Source: a virus. From it: a stretch of DNA of 61,068 nucleotides. How positions within the stretch are numbered: position 1 is the stretch's first letter; each line of letters begins with the position of its first letter. Under the pieces are notes generated by a model. The model was not told the DNA's origin and did not search any database. It was given only the letters and a program-made list of their open reading frames with translations. Positions 49,879 through 59,228 of the stretch are shown one piece after another. Both the position numbers and the translations under genes were made by a program. Where the stretch lies: positions 1 through 61,068 of the IMG/VR virus record IMGVR_UViG_3300019487_000034; one strand, written 5' to 3'.

Positions 49879-51021
49879 TTACCGCTTGATAGCCTTCCCG
49901 TACTTCCCCCAGTTGGAGAAGAGGGACTTGAAGTCACCCTTGTTCAATAATGCGTGGGCTTCGGCTGTTGCTCCGCCCTTCTTATACGCTGCCACCGTAG
50001 ATGCCTGAGCATTCTCAGTAGCTTCTTGCTTCTTCTGGTCTACTACTGCCGCCGCTTTCTTCTCGGCCTGTACGCCGATACGCTTGCGGAGTGCTGCAGC
50101 TACCATGCGGAATTCCCTGTCCACGAGTTCCCGGGTCATGGGAGTACCCTGGTCCTCGAATGGCTTCAGACGCTTCAGTGCAGTATTCCAGAGCATCTCA
50201 TCGAACATCGCCTCGTCATCTGAGCTTCCGAGCTTCCCGTCGAATCGGTGCTTCTCGAACACCGGGTGGACAGTAGACTCCAGAGAGCGTAGTTCTGCGG
50301 TTTCCCGCTCTTCGACGATTCGCTTCTCTCGTGCCTCTGATTCGGTACGCTGCTTAGACAGCTCCCTCTCCAGTTGCTCCAGCCGCTCCTTCTGCTCCAA
50401 CTGAGCTACCTCGGCGGGACTGGCCTTCTCGAGAAACTTCGCTCGATCAATCTGCCTCTGAATGAAATCCTGCGATGCGCCTGGCTTACCTGCAATCAGG
50501 TCGATCACACCAGCTTCGCCTCGTTCGGCATATGCTGCCTCGAGTGCGTCCAGGACCCTGCGATCCTTCTGGTGAACCTCGGAGTCCCGGGTACGGGCCG
50601 CCTTCTCCTGGTCACGCTCAGCCTGCCACTTGCGAGCCCCGGCCGCTAATTCGAATTGCTTGCGAATAGCTGCTCGGTCTGAATAGTCGATCTCCAACTT
50701 CCGACGATTACCCTTGTCATCAGAGACTGTGATGGTTTCCTTGTCAGCACTGGGTGTCTTACTGGTCGTCCGTGCATTAGCATCGGTCGATGCAGCAGAG
50801 CCCTTGGAATCCTCTGTCTCTTCGGGGGTCTCCGTCTCCTGGGTCTCATTTGACTCATCAATTGAGTCATTTGCACTGACCGAGGAATCGGAATCACTAA
50901 TCACCTCGACTTCGGCAAACGCACTTTCCTGTGGTTCTGCCTCGGTCCCTCCGGCCTTTCCATCAACTACCGATCCGCCGGATTTCCCTGTTGCCATTGC
51001 ATCCAATATCAGATTTGCCAT
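49879..51021 (-). CDS. Scaffolding protein
   Basis: A 380-residue, highly charged helical protein: acidic N-terminal 100 residues (EVISDSDSSVSANDSIDESN), then a long coiled coil. Located directly upstream of the major capsid gene and downstream of promoter 51127-51155, the typical scaffold slot. Confidence 0.7.
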   Translation of the reverse strand: MANLILDAMATGKSGGSVVDGKAGGTEAEPQESAFAEVEVISDSDSSVSANDSIDESNETQETETPEETEDSKGSAASTDANARTTSKTPSADKETITVSDDKGNRRKLEIDYSDRAAIRKQFELAAGARKWQAERDQEKAARTRDSEVHQKDRRVLDALEAAYAERGEAGVIDLIAGKPGASQDFIQRQIDRAKFLEKASPAEVAQLEQKERLEQLERELSKQRTESEAREKRIVEERETAELRSLESTVHPVFEKHRFDGKLGSSDDEAMFDEMLWNTALKRLKPFEDQGTPMTRELVDREFRMVAAALRKRIGVQAEKKAAAVVDQKKQEATENAQASTVAAYKKGGATAEAHALLNKGDFKSLFSNWGKYGKAIKR

Positions 51022-51126
51022 GTCTCACACCTCGCCATCTGGGATTACCAGATAGGCATAACCACCGGCACAGTGACCCAGTCACCTCGTCATGAGGAGA
51101 TATGGGGTGCAGGTGGGATTGTGTAC

Positions 51127-51155
51127 AATATAATACAGGTGTTCTCAAAAGTCAA
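51127..51155 (-). promoter_or_regulatory. Leftward promoter for scaffold and capsid
   Basis: On the minus strand TTGACT (51150-51155), 17-base spacer, TATATT (51127-51132), ten of twelve consensus positions. It lies in the 169-base gap before the scaffold gene. Confidence 0.55.
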
Positions 51156-51190
51156 TAGGTATTTTCAGATACAGTGCTAACCGTTGGACA

Positions 51191-51592
51191 CTATGCGAGA
51201 AATACTCGCTTACCACTCTTGGGTGCCCGGACCTGCAGATGCACCCAGGTGGGGGTGTTAATCGGGGATTCCATGTAGAGTCCCGCTTTTGCTAGGATAT
51301 CTAGATTCCGGAGACACCATTGGATCAGCTTGCGATCCGGGTCAGCAAAGTCACAGGCCTCGCAGGTGAGGTGACAGCTAGTCTTAGATGCCCCGGGTGT
51401 CGTGCTGTTAACGGCCGCAGGCCTGTAGCCACTAGACACCCTCATCGGCTTCCCATAGAGGTCCCGTAGTAGGTTCACGGCAATGAGCAGCTTCTCCATG
51501 TTCTGCTGCATATCGGGGGTCAGGGGAGCCGCTGCGTCCCGGCCCATCAGGTACTCTTTCTCCGTAATTTTCCACTTCGACTTATCCAGCAT
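51191..51592 (-). CDS. M15-type endolysin peptidase
   Basis: A 133-residue D,D-peptidase. SGYRPAAVN (54-62), TSCHLTCEACDFAD with His74 and Asp81, and WVHLQVRAP with His118 match the zinc site of the peptidase M15/VanY group; the usual Gly between His and Asp is Cys-Glu. ATG at 51592 is chosen; an in-frame TTG at 51625 is less likely. Cleaves peptide bridges of the wall at lysis or entry. Confidence 0.75.
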   Translation of the reverse strand: MLDKSKWKITEKEYLMGRDAAAPLTPDMQQNMEKLLIAVNLLRDLYGKPMRVSSGYRPAAVNSTTPGASKTSCHLTCEACDFADPDRKLIQWCLRNLDILAKAGLYMESPINTPTWVHLQVRAPKSGKRVFLA

Positions 51593-51655
51593 AGGAATCC
51601 TAATAGTGGATAATATATTGCTCAATAACTCAGTTATGGACCAATATATTGATCA

Positions 51656-53683
51656 TTATCCGTTGACGATGGGTGCGGGGGCCATTGGGGCTACTGGTAA
51701 TTCCCCGGGAGCGGGAGCAGGACCTGGGGGCTGCGGCTGAGCCGACATACCGCCACTCTTCTCCTGGGCTGCCTGAGTAATGCGCTGCCGGATATGCTCC
51801 TTACACAACTCTCTAGAGGTACCATCCAGATACTTAAATTCCGCAGTCATGAAGTACTCCATGGCCCAGGCGATCATATTCTCGTGGTCCTCGAACTCTT
51901 CGGGAGCAACTAGTAACTGAGAGGCGATCATCTCATCAAAGATTTCTCGCTGGCGATCCTCGGCCATTTGCAACTTATCGTACATCCCTTCCAACTCATT
52001 GAGCTTCAACATCTTGAGGGACAGCCGGGTGGGGATACCTGCCTTCTCGAACATGGGCTGCAATGCCATGATCTCCTCTCGCCGAGTCATGGGATCCAGG
52101 CTGAGGGTCACACCGTATTCGCCCACCACATCGTAGCCACCGTCGATATCCGCACCCTTGAGTGCGAGTGACTCGAACGCCTTCTCCTTGCCGAGAACCC
52201 GGATCGTCCGCTCGATAGTCCAATGCTTACGCTCGAGATCGAGAAGACCCTTGTGGAGGGATTCGACTCCGAGAACATACTTATTGAACAGGCGGCGGCG
52301 AATCATGTTACCCTGGTTTGTCGCATATTGCATCGACGCCCCGGATTGTTCTCGAGACTGCTGGCCCAGCATCGCCTCGTTCATGCCCATTACATCATTG
52401 ATGCCCTGGATCATATTGACTCGGGAGGAAGTCATCTCCGGCATTAGTTGTGGGACCTCCATGAAGAATGGGGCCTGGTTACTGTCAACCTTAGTCACAT
52501 CCCATGGGGTATTGCTGAGATCCAAATTGACCTCTGCCTGATTACTCACAACCATGCGAGCCACGCCGTGGGCACGGATGTTATCAATGTAGGCGGTATC
52601 GATCTGACCTAGAACTTCCTGGAGGGGGGCAGAATACTCGAGGGTTGACTTCCCCCAGACCGAGTTCGGAACATCGACATCGGTGAGGAGATGATAGGGG
52701 AGACGAGCCATCTGCGGAAGTTTGCGAATACGAGCTTCCTTGATCTCATCCGGATCATCGGAGTTGATTATGGCAGCGAGAGTTCCTGCCCGGGGGAACC
52801 GGAATGGCGAGGGTCTGCAGGGTTCGAGAACATCTCCCTCTGCAGTAGTAACACAGTAGCGACCGAGATAGCCGTTGGTGGGGAGACCTGTTTCCCAGTA
52901 CTCGAGAATCTCGACACAATTATAGTGTTCCTCACGATCCTTCGACGTGGACGAGTATCCCTCGTTCTCAATACGTGCCTGCTTCAATAGATCATGCTTA
53001 TCCGGCCACTTCGCACAGGCCAGCTCGTAATCCATGAAGAGACGCTCGATAATCCACTTCACACCATTGGGAGTTTCGGGAGCAATCCCAGAGGAGCGAG
53101 CATCGGGGTCGATGAATATATTCCGGGTATGCGGAATGGAGATGGATATGTCACCCTCGAGGCGCATGGTACCATCGGCCTCATTGAATTCGAGGATGTC
53201 CCCAAGAGTGGAGTCCCAGACCGTCTTCATGGCACCGAGCCCATAGGTCAGCGTGTTGAGGGTCCACTTATCTGTATTTTCCTGCAATTGATACTTGCGA
53301 ATATTGTAACGACTGACCCGGTCTGCAGCATCGGCCTTCCGAGTATCCTCTTGATCGGAGCTAGTGGGGCGCATCGCTACGGTGGGAGGATTTGCAGAGA
53401 GTTGGGAGTGGAGGAATCGAAGATTCTTGAACGTATAGGCGACATTTGTACGAGAAACGTCACCGGAGATGTCATCTCCATCGGAATATCCGGAGAGGGG
53501 ATTACCCATTGAGTCCACGAGAAGCGAGGAACCAGTAACGGAGTCGAAGCCATAGGCTGCTGCCTCGTTGCGGTCCCACTGATCAGCCAATCGACGTTGT
53601 GCCTGAGAGGCTTGACGAAATCTCTTCAGGACCTCTCGCTTAGTCTGCTCTTCCCCCCAGGGGGTTAGCTTAATACCACTCAT
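51656..53683 (-). CDS. Portal protein
   Basis: A 675-residue portal. Opening MSGIKLTPWGEEQTKREVLK, an N-terminal helical part, a central stretch (HSQLSANPPTVAMRP, then LGAMKTVWDSTLGDILEFN) and a Pro/Ala-rich tail. Placed between the large terminase and the endolysin/scaffold genes. Forms the packaging channel. Confidence 0.75.
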   Translation of the reverse strand: MSGIKLTPWGEEQTKREVLKRFRQASQAQRRLADQWDRNEAAAYGFDSVTGSSLLVDSMGNPLSGYSDGDDISGDVSRTNVAYTFKNLRFLHSQLSANPPTVAMRPTSSDQEDTRKADAADRVSRYNIRKYQLQENTDKWTLNTLTYGLGAMKTVWDSTLGDILEFNEADGTMRLEGDISISIPHTRNIFIDPDARSSGIAPETPNGVKWIIERLFMDYELACAKWPDKHDLLKQARIENEGYSSTSKDREEHYNCVEILEYWETGLPTNGYLGRYCVTTAEGDVLEPCRPSPFRFPRAGTLAAIINSDDPDEIKEARIRKLPQMARLPYHLLTDVDVPNSVWGKSTLEYSAPLQEVLGQIDTAYIDNIRAHGVARMVVSNQAEVNLDLSNTPWDVTKVDSNQAPFFMEVPQLMPEMTSSRVNMIQGINDVMGMNEAMLGQQSREQSGASMQYATNQGNMIRRRLFNKYVLGVESLHKGLLDLERKHWTIERTIRVLGKEKAFESLALKGADIDGGYDVVGEYGVTLSLDPMTRREEIMALQPMFEKAGIPTRLSLKMLKLNELEGMYDKLQMAEDRQREIFDEMIASQLLVAPEEFEDHENMIAWAMEYFMTAEFKYLDGTSRELCKEHIRQRITQAAQEKSGGMSAQPQPPGPAPAPGELPVAPMAPAPIVNG

Positions 53684-53686
53684 TTG

Positions 53687-53950
53687 TTACTCCATGTGAA
53701 ACCCATACTTAGACAGTACAGGCTTAATCATGTTACGGAGGTTCTGAACTCTCTCAGTTTGCTTCAATTTACACAGCTCTGCATATAGGCCCTTGATTGC
53801 ACGCCATTCTATGTTGGAGGAATGCCCGGAATCAATCAATTCCAGGGATTCCCGAACCTCATCTTCGATTGGACGCCTGGGACAATGCTCTTCCTCCGGA
53901 GTACGCAGTTCTCGAGGAGTTCCCATGTCAATCATTACTTGTAATTTCAT
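53687..53950 (-). CDS. Small unknown protein
   Basis: An 87-residue protein with a helical C-terminus (LKQTERVQNLRNMIKPVLSK) that recalls a small phage family between terminase and portal. Ends three bases before the portal start. Confidence 0.55.
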   Translation of the reverse strand: MKLQVMIDMGTPRELRTPEEEHCPRRPIEDEVRESLELIDSGHSSNIEWRAIKGLYAELCKLKQTERVQNLRNMIKPVLSKYGFHME

Positions 53951-53951
53951 A

Positions 53952-54044
53952 TTAGCGTCTCGATTGATGCAATTTAATCAGAGCAAACCTGAGCATAGAC
54001 TGCATTCTACGCCGTTCGGAGTAGAGACCATACCACAGAATCAT
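53952..54044 (-). CDS. Possible 30-residue peptide
   Basis: MILWYGLYSERRRMQSMLRF onward, strongly basic. The stop overlaps the next start (TAATATG spacing). No ribosome-binding site was found. It occupies part of the 135-base gap behind the terminase. Confidence 0.25.
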   Translation of the reverse strand: MILWYGLYSERRRMQSMLRFALIKLHQSRR

Positions 54045-54085
54045 CTGGATGGGGAGAAATGAGACCTGGAATGCGAGGAATGTGG

Positions 54086-55567
54086 TCAGATCCACCCTTT
54101 TCTCCTAATTCTACTGGCCCGAAGGGGTTGCCTGGGGGTTCTCCGACGTTTAGCAACTTCTGCCTTCCGGTGCTCGAACTCTTTTCTCTTCTCATTGGCC
54201 TGGTAGAGCTGCTGCTGCCAGCCTCCGAGCTTCTGCAGAGGTTCCCAGCGGGGAATATTGTCGCAGAAGTAATGCCACTGGTCACACATGTGCTTACTGG
54301 ACGCATTTACGATGCGATCCTGCTCAGAATCGGCCCACTTGCAGCCAATAATCTGGTCGATAAACTCAGTATTGTGGGGCGGGATGAACACCCGAGTACC
54401 CAGGAGGTGCTGGGACTGCTTAATAAGCTCGCCCTTACGCTCATTCTTACGGACAACTCCCACATATCGAATTCCGAGACGAGCCGCTGTCGAGATATAC
54501 CATACCTCATGGGGGTCCGAGACTCTCCGGATGATATTATACTGTGCAGTTCTGGCCGCAACTGCCCGGACTAGCGCCTCGGGCTCGTGGATTCCGGAGA
54601 TTTCCTCCGAGTGCACGCAATACCAATGCCCTGTGGCAGGATCCTCGGCCCAGACGCCCAGACCCAGGGCACTCTTGAGGGCTGGATCTACTGATTCCAC
54701 GTGTCGCCAGGAGGTCTGATAGTTCTCTGGAACTGTACGGCAGGCAATTGAATAGTCGAAATGATATACGGCATAGGAACTGGGGGACCAGTCGCCTTCG
54801 AGACGAGTCCTGCGGACTGTCTCCGGCAGATGGCTCAGTTCAGACAGTATCTTCTCCCGCTTCTCTGGATCTGAGTAGATGGGATTATCCAACATAGAGA
54901 AGCGATACTTCCGGCCGTGTGGGGCTGCCGAAGCGTCGATGCGACGCTGGATGCGGAGATTCTCTACAAGCGGAGTGAGACTTCCGAGGAGCAACCCGGA
55001 ACGAGCCTGGAGACGACGGAGGATCTCATCGATGATCTCGTCCGTCGGAGGCATCTCATCAATCCAGGCGAGATGTGCAACGTAACTCTGCAGCCGCTCA
55101 CGAGCCACGTGGGGATTCTCTAGCGATTGGAAGACGATCCGATTCCCATTAGCCATTTCCAGACGCTGGATAATGTTTCCGATCCGGACTTCCTTGTAGG
55201 TTCCGGGGTCGAGGTAAGATCTAATCTTAGGCAGTAGAGATTCCTCAATCTGCTTCCCCGTTCGAGCAGCCACAAGTACGAGGCGAGGTTCCATTCCCCA
55301 TTCGGAGGGGTGTCGCCACGTAGGGTGAGAGTCGGTGAGGAACCAGGCCACAAGTCGGGCACAGGTTTGTGACTTTCCGGATTGGTTCCCGGCGACGATC
55401 CACTGGACGGGGATTCTACCGAACTCATCGATAACCTCTTGCTGCTTCGGGGTGGGACGAGATTCCGGGTGAATAGGATCAAAGCATTCCGCACGGGTAA
55501 TACTCTCCATGCGCCGCATTGCTGCGGCGAGGAGACGAGCATCCTGGTCCGGCGAACTCTGCAACAT
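54086..55567 (-). CDS. Terminase large subunit
   Basis: A 493-residue packaging motor. GNQSGKS (60-66) is the Walker A loop, LAWIDEMP with Asp170-Glu171 the Walker B, and VESVDPALKSALG starts the nuclease domain with further acids downstream (VSDPHEVW, WADSEQDR). A basic tail (RRRTPRQPLRASRIRRKGWI) binds DNA or the portal. Ribosome-binding site weak. Confidence 0.9.
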   Translation of the reverse strand: MLQSSPDQDARLLAAAMRRMESITRAECFDPIHPESRPTPKQQEVIDEFGRIPVQWIVAGNQSGKSQTCARLVAWFLTDSHPTWRHPSEWGMEPRLVLVAARTGKQIEESLLPKIRSYLDPGTYKEVRIGNIIQRLEMANGNRIVFQSLENPHVARERLQSYVAHLAWIDEMPPTDEIIDEILRRLQARSGLLLGSLTPLVENLRIQRRIDASAAPHGRKYRFSMLDNPIYSDPEKREKILSELSHLPETVRRTRLEGDWSPSSYAVYHFDYSIACRTVPENYQTSWRHVESVDPALKSALGLGVWAEDPATGHWYCVHSEEISGIHEPEALVRAVAARTAQYNIIRRVSDPHEVWYISTAARLGIRYVGVVRKNERKGELIKQSQHLLGTRVFIPPHNTEFIDQIIGCKWADSEQDRIVNASSKHMCDQWHYFCDNIPRWEPLQKLGGWQQQLYQANEKRKEFEHRKAEVAKRRRTPRQPLRASRIRRKGWI

Positions 55568-55578
55568 CGATTATGATC

Positions 55579-55953
55579 TCATCGTTCCTGGAGGTCCTTG
55601 ATGGAGATCAGCTCCACCGTCGAAGCTGCTGCTGTGGTAACTACCACCCGAGCCTTGCTGTACAGTGGAAGATATATCCAATCTGCAGAGTCGATATCGA
55701 GGAAGCGAAGATAGAAGTATCCACCGGCTCCGGCCGTGAGAGTAACACTCTTAGTGTCCACCCAGTTGGGACCGAAAGCCTTTTGCATCTTGGCAGATAC
55801 TGTACCAACGGTAGTACCGGTACGAATCTCGAGAGCCAACATCCTGGCTCCTCCGGCACTCACCGGAAACTCCTTAGTAACTGGCAGGTCCGCCTGAGAT
55901 GCCGGAACTGTCGTGACGATTAACTCGTCTACTGGTGCCCAACCCTGAGCCAT
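55579..55953 (-). CDS. Small beta-rich virion protein
   Basis: A 124-residue protein, MAQGWAPVDELIVTTVPASQ onward, with many Val/Thr strands. Start 55953 follows AGGAG and is coupled to a tiny upstream frame. Probably a head decoration or fibre-like part. Confidence 0.55.
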   Translation of the reverse strand: MAQGWAPVDELIVTTVPASQADLPVTKEFPVSAGGARMLALEIRTGTTVGTVSAKMQKAFGPNWVDTKSVTLTAGAGGYFYLRFLDIDSADWIYLPLYSKARVVVTTAAASTVELISIKDLQER

Positions 55954-55994
55954 TACACGTTACTCCTATAGAACTGTGGGTCCAAAATAGCCAT
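55953..55994 (-). CDS. 13-residue leader peptide
   Basis: MAILDPQFYRSNV, then TAA overlapping the next ATG (TAATG). Its own ribosome-binding site and start region repeat those of the following gene almost exactly. Likely a coupling peptide or a by-product of a short duplication. Confidence 0.35.
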   Translation of the reverse strand: MAILDPQFYRSNV

Positions 55995-56000
55995 TACACA

Positions 56001-56198
56001 TTACTCCTCTAAAAGGCCGTTCAACCAATCTCTAAGAGCGGTTATCTTGCCAATCTTTGCACTATTGAACTGGATGATAACATTTCCCGTATCATCTACA
56101 ACTGCAATACCATCTGCATTGAGGTCAGCGTTCGGAACTGGACGGGTATTGAGATGTTCGACAAAACTCGTTTGAAATGATTCAATTACATTAGCCAT
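56001..56198 (-). CDS. Small unknown protein
   Basis: A 65-residue protein starting MANVIESFQTSFVEHLNTRP at 56198 behind AGGGGAC; a longer upstream extension has no ribosome-binding site. Residues near 30-50 (NADLNADGIAVVDDTGNVII) look beta-structured. Role unknown. Confidence 0.5.
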   Translation of the reverse strand: MANVIESFQTSFVEHLNTRPVPNADLNADGIAVVDDTGNVIIQFNSAKIGKITALRDWLNGLLEE

Positions 56199-56205
56199 AA
56201 GTCCC

Positions 56206-56541
56206 CTATTCACCGTTCCGAATAACAGCAGAAAGATGTACAAAAATCCTCTGGACATTTATTACATCCAGATTAGCCCTCAAGAGCCTGAAGCGATTCA
56301 CTCCATCACCTGTGAAGGTCATATTACGAAAATCAAAATAAAAAACGCCATGTGATCCACGCACCGTGGTCCAGCTAGACCCATTGCCCCACTGCAAGCC
56401 ACACCAATTACCATTTGTGCATGACCCAGAAAACTCCCTCAGAATTACTTGTGATCCGTTCGGAACTATAGAAGATAATTGCATATCTGTGGTATTCGCT
56501 GCCACAGTTGAGTCGAAGGCCAATTCAATAGGTGTCGCCAT
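56206..56541 (-). CDS. Small beta-sandwich virion protein
   Basis: A 111-residue protein: MATPIELAFDSTVAANTTDM, GSQVILREFSG, WGNGSSWTTVRG, VFYFDFRNMTF. Alternating strands and Gly/Asn turns resemble phage decoration or spike proteins. No specific family. Confidence 0.55.
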   Translation of the reverse strand: MATPIELAFDSTVAANTTDMQLSSIVPNGSQVILREFSGSCTNGNWCGLQWGNGSSWTTVRGSHGVFYFDFRNMTFTGDGVNRFRLLRANLDVINVQRIFVHLSAVIRNGE

Positions 56542-56543
56542 AT

Positions 56544-56879
56544 CTACCTGTATATTACCGTCACGTCATTACTGGTGGATCCCGAAGTAACCACAGTGAG
56601 ACCTGTGTTGAACCCCAGACTCAGCGGTCCGGTACTAAACGGTCCCGGCTGTCCCGACGAACTGAGCAACCCACCAGAAGGTGTGCCACAATCAAGTTGT
56701 ATAAGAATCGTTCCCGATCCAGCAGTATTATCATAGATTGTAATTATTCCCTCAGTAGTATTATCCCCGATGATGACTGAATGCAGAATTCCAGCACCGC
56801 TCTTCACAGTACTCGTGGTATTGCCAGTAATCCTAGCAGAGGAATTATGACTAGTTTCTAAGGATAGACTGGCACCCAT
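56544..56879 (-). CDS. Small Ser/Thr/Gly-rich virion protein
   Basis: A 111-residue protein, MGASLSLETSHNSSARIT onward, very Thr/Ser/Gly-rich with short strands, resembling a fragment of a fibre. Stop two bases before the neighbour's start. Confidence 0.5.
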   Translation of the reverse strand: MGASLSLETSHNSSARITGNTTSTVKSGAGILHSVIIGDNTTEGIITIYDNTAGSGTILIQLDCGTPSGGLLSSSGQPGPFSTGPLSLGFNTGLTVVTSGSTSNDVTVIYR

Positions 56880-57130
56880 TACTTCTTCTTCCGACCCTTA
56901 GTAGCGGGTAGAGGTCCTGCACTCTTCACACGGAAACCCCCAGACGAAGCAGGGGCAGCGGCTGGAGCCAACTTCCGGGCCATAGTCTGTGCTAGGTCGT
57001 GAACCCAGCGCTTCACCAATACCAACTCCTCAGCATCCTTCCCAGTCAGGTCCCATCGGCCCTTAGTGAGGAATGCAATCAGATTGGCACAGCGACGTCC
57101 ATCATCATTAGAAACATTTGATATATCCAC
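56879..57130 (-). CDS. Small unknown protein
   Basis: An 83-residue protein: MDISNVSNDDGRRCANLIAF, a helix with VKRWVHDLAQTMARKLA and a basic Lys/Arg end (KGRKKK). Start coincides with the preceding stop region. Driven by promoter 57150-57178. Confidence 0.5.
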   Translation of the reverse strand: MDISNVSNDDGRRCANLIAFLTKGRWDLTGKDAEELVLVKRWVHDLAQTMARKLAPAAAPASSGGFRVKSAGPLPATKGRKKK

Positions 57131-57149
57131 TGGAGTCCTCCCTATTGAG

Positions 57150-57178
57150 ACTGTAACATGGGGTCAACTACCTGTCAA
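57150..57178 (-). promoter_or_regulatory. Leftward promoter
   Basis: On the minus strand TTGACA (57173-57178), 17-base spacer, TACAGT (57150-57155) preceded by TGT (extended -10). ATGGGGT and ACCCCAT, an inverted repeat, flank the spacer/-35. It lies in the 65-base gap before the 83-residue gene. Confidence 0.5.
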
Positions 57179-57195
57179 CCCCATATCCGGCAGTA

Positions 57196-58152
57196 TTATG
57201 AGAGTTCCAGTACATTCAAATTGAGCGTGCCAATACCACTCTTAACGGCATAGACATTGACCGCAGGTCCAACTTCCAACTCCATAAATGCATTCGACGG
57301 CAATTCGATACCTGCCGTTGCTCCGGAGGTCGTCACAGTAGCAGAACCAATCCAGATACGAGCAGCACTGGTATTCTGCAACATCAATACCTTACGGTTA
57401 GCGAGGTTAGCCGCAGGAACCTGCGCCGCTGTCGAGCTTACCGAAACCTGCTGCTGTAGAATAGTGGAGTTTGCGATATCCACCGTCTTCAACGAGCCCT
57501 CGGACCAGGTGAGCAGGGAGGCGTAGTCACCATCAGCCGAGGTGTTGGTGCCCTGGGCATCCTTCCGGACCGCCAGAGATTGAATGCCCATGTCACCGCT
57601 GACATGAGCTACATCTTCCGCATGAGAGAGATTCTGGATCTCGGTCAGGAGAGATGTTAGGGTAGTATTGGCATCATCATCACGGACCCTCATATCTCCG
57701 TTGGCGGTAGCCTGCCAACCTGTATAATCACCATCGGTATCAACCATCGAACTGCGAGTATCCCTGCGGACGCCAAGCTGGAAGAGACCAACGTCCCCGG
57801 AGACGTGGGGAGAATCTTCAGCATAGTCACCGGCAAAGTTTACAGTAGCATCGACTCTGAGTGCACCTGCTGCAGTAAGGCTGAGGGGGATGTAATCCCC
57901 GTCGGCGCCGAAGGAGGTACCGGCGTCATTGCGAACACCGGCGATACCAGTGAGGAAGTCGCCACTGACATGAGCAGTATCCTCGGCATACTCCGAGGCA
58001 CCCTTGGCATCGAGGTACTGCTTACCACCAATAGTAGTATTGGTGAGCAACGTACCTGAGGCGGACGTCAGATAAGCGGCAATTGTGGAACCATCAGCAA
58101 GCGTCGTAGTATTGACGGCAATCTGATGCATGCCCATTAGTGATCCGGACAT
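57196..58152 (-). CDS. Repeat-containing virion protein
   Basis: A 318-residue protein with three repeats of 45-50 residues, starting near 55, 110 and 177. Each has AEDxxHVSGDxG, then GVR or AVR, then DGDY (AEDTAHVSGD, AEDSPHVSGD, AEDVAHVSGD). This repeat family is common in phage structural proteins, of unknown role. The C-terminal third is beta-rich. Confidence 0.65.
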   Translation of the reverse strand: MSGSLMGMHQIAVNTTTLADGSTIAAYLTSASGTLLTNTTIGGKQYLDAKGASEYAEDTAHVSGDFLTGIAGVRNDAGTSFGADGDYIPLSLTAAGALRVDATVNFAGDYAEDSPHVSGDVGLFQLGVRRDTRSSMVDTDGDYTGWQATANGDMRVRDDDANTTLTSLLTEIQNLSHAEDVAHVSGDMGIQSLAVRKDAQGTNTSADGDYASLLTWSEGSLKTVDIANSTILQQQVSVSSTAAQVPAANLANRKVLMLQNTSAARIWIGSATVTTSGATAGIELPSNAFMELEVGPAVNVYAVKSGIGTLNLNVLELS

Positions 58153-58187
58153 TAATCAACTCCTCTGATCGTCGATGATTCGACAGA

Positions 58188-58532
58188 TCATACCCAGGTT
58201 AGTATCTCGGCCACCTGACCGGCGACACTGCACTGGAAGTATATGGTTAGTGTTGGCGAATCTAGGTCGCCCTCAGAATAGAATCCATTTGGCCCGAAGG
58301 TACCGTAATCGACGGCAGCGGGGGACCAGGCCCACTGCACATGTCCCGGGGGCAACGTGGAACGCAGCTTCAACAGTACACGTTTGGTACCAACGGGAAG
58401 CGCATAGGAGTATTCAGTTGCCGCTGCCACGATCGCTACATTCGCTACGGTTGGCGTAGTAACTGTGACGCCATCGACTGTTATCGGGGTAGCGGGTTGG
58501 CCTCCACTTCCTGCGGGGGTAAATGCTGACAT
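58188..58532 (-). CDS. Small beta-rich virion protein
   Basis: A 114-residue protein, MSAFTPAGSGGQPATPITVD onward. Gly/Pro-rich start, then strands (SYALPVGTKRVLLKLRST) as in phage decoration folds. Confidence 0.5.
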   Translation of the reverse strand: MSAFTPAGSGGQPATPITVDGVTVTTPTVANVAIVAAATEYSYALPVGTKRVLLKLRSTLPPGHVQWAWSPAAVDYGTFGPNGFYSEGDLDSPTLTIYFQCSVAGQVAEILTWV

Positions 58533-58540
58533 TTATTAGA

Positions 58541-59173
58541 TTATCCCCCTGCCTCACCTATGCGAACATCAGCCCCAGCAGCATCTGAGACTGCCCATAC
58601 TTCAGCACCAGCAGTTACATCCACAGCAAGTGCGTCCTTTGGGGCCAGCGGGTAACCAATGGCAGTAGTAGCCTTGAGGGCGGACTCTGCTATGTATACG
58701 GTCTGGGTAGCAGACCAATTCTTCAACACCAGGCCACTCCGATCAACCAGAGCAGACGGAATTAGTAGGAATGGAACAGTGCCCACTGTCTGCTGGGAGA
58801 CGCTGAATCCAGCCGCTCCGAGGATCTTGACATCACTGGAGCCACTGTTGATCGCACGGCACTGCACCTTGTACGTACAAATGCCGGTATAGGTGGCTCG
58901 GACCCTCAGGTTACTGACCGTGGGCCCGGATCGCTTCAACACGAGATCTACTGGTGCAGAGATCGTGGGGAAGGAGAATACCTCTAGCTCCTCGTCATCG
59001 ACAACGGCCAGTACAGTAACGTCGAGGGTGCCCACAATTGCATCCACCGATAGCGTCGCCAGGACAGCATCCGATTGGATGATGAAGTCACGCTGGGATG
59101 TGCCCGCCCCGACCGTAGTCTCGGTGAGCATATCCAGCTGAACCCCGAGATTCATGACTGGTAGTACGGCCAT
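58541..59173 (-). CDS. Virion protein, unknown
   Basis: A 210-residue beta-rich protein, MAVLPVMNLGVQLDMLTETT onward, with repeated Val/Thr strands. First gene after promoter 59200-59228. Confidence 0.5.
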   Translation of the reverse strand: MAVLPVMNLGVQLDMLTETTVGAGTSQRDFIIQSDAVLATLSVDAIVGTLDVTVLAVVDDEELEVFSFPTISAPVDLVLKRSGPTVSNLRVRATYTGICTYKVQCRAINSGSSDVKILGAAGFSVSQQTVGTVPFLLIPSALVDRSGLVLKNWSATQTVYIAESALKATTAIGYPLAPKDALAVDVTAGAEVWAVSDAAGADVRIGEAGG

Positions 59174-59199
59174 TAATTACACCCTGCGCAGGTGTTAGT

Positions 59200-59228
59200 A
59201 CTATACCATTGGGTGACCGCTATGTCAA
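59200..59228 (-). promoter_or_regulatory. Leftward promoter
   Basis: On the minus strand TTGACA (59223-59228), 17-base spacer, TATAGT (59200-59205) preceded by TGG (extended -10): 11 of 12 consensus positions. An imperfect palindrome ACACC...GGTGT around CCTGCGCAGG lies just downstream of the start point. Confidence 0.6.
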
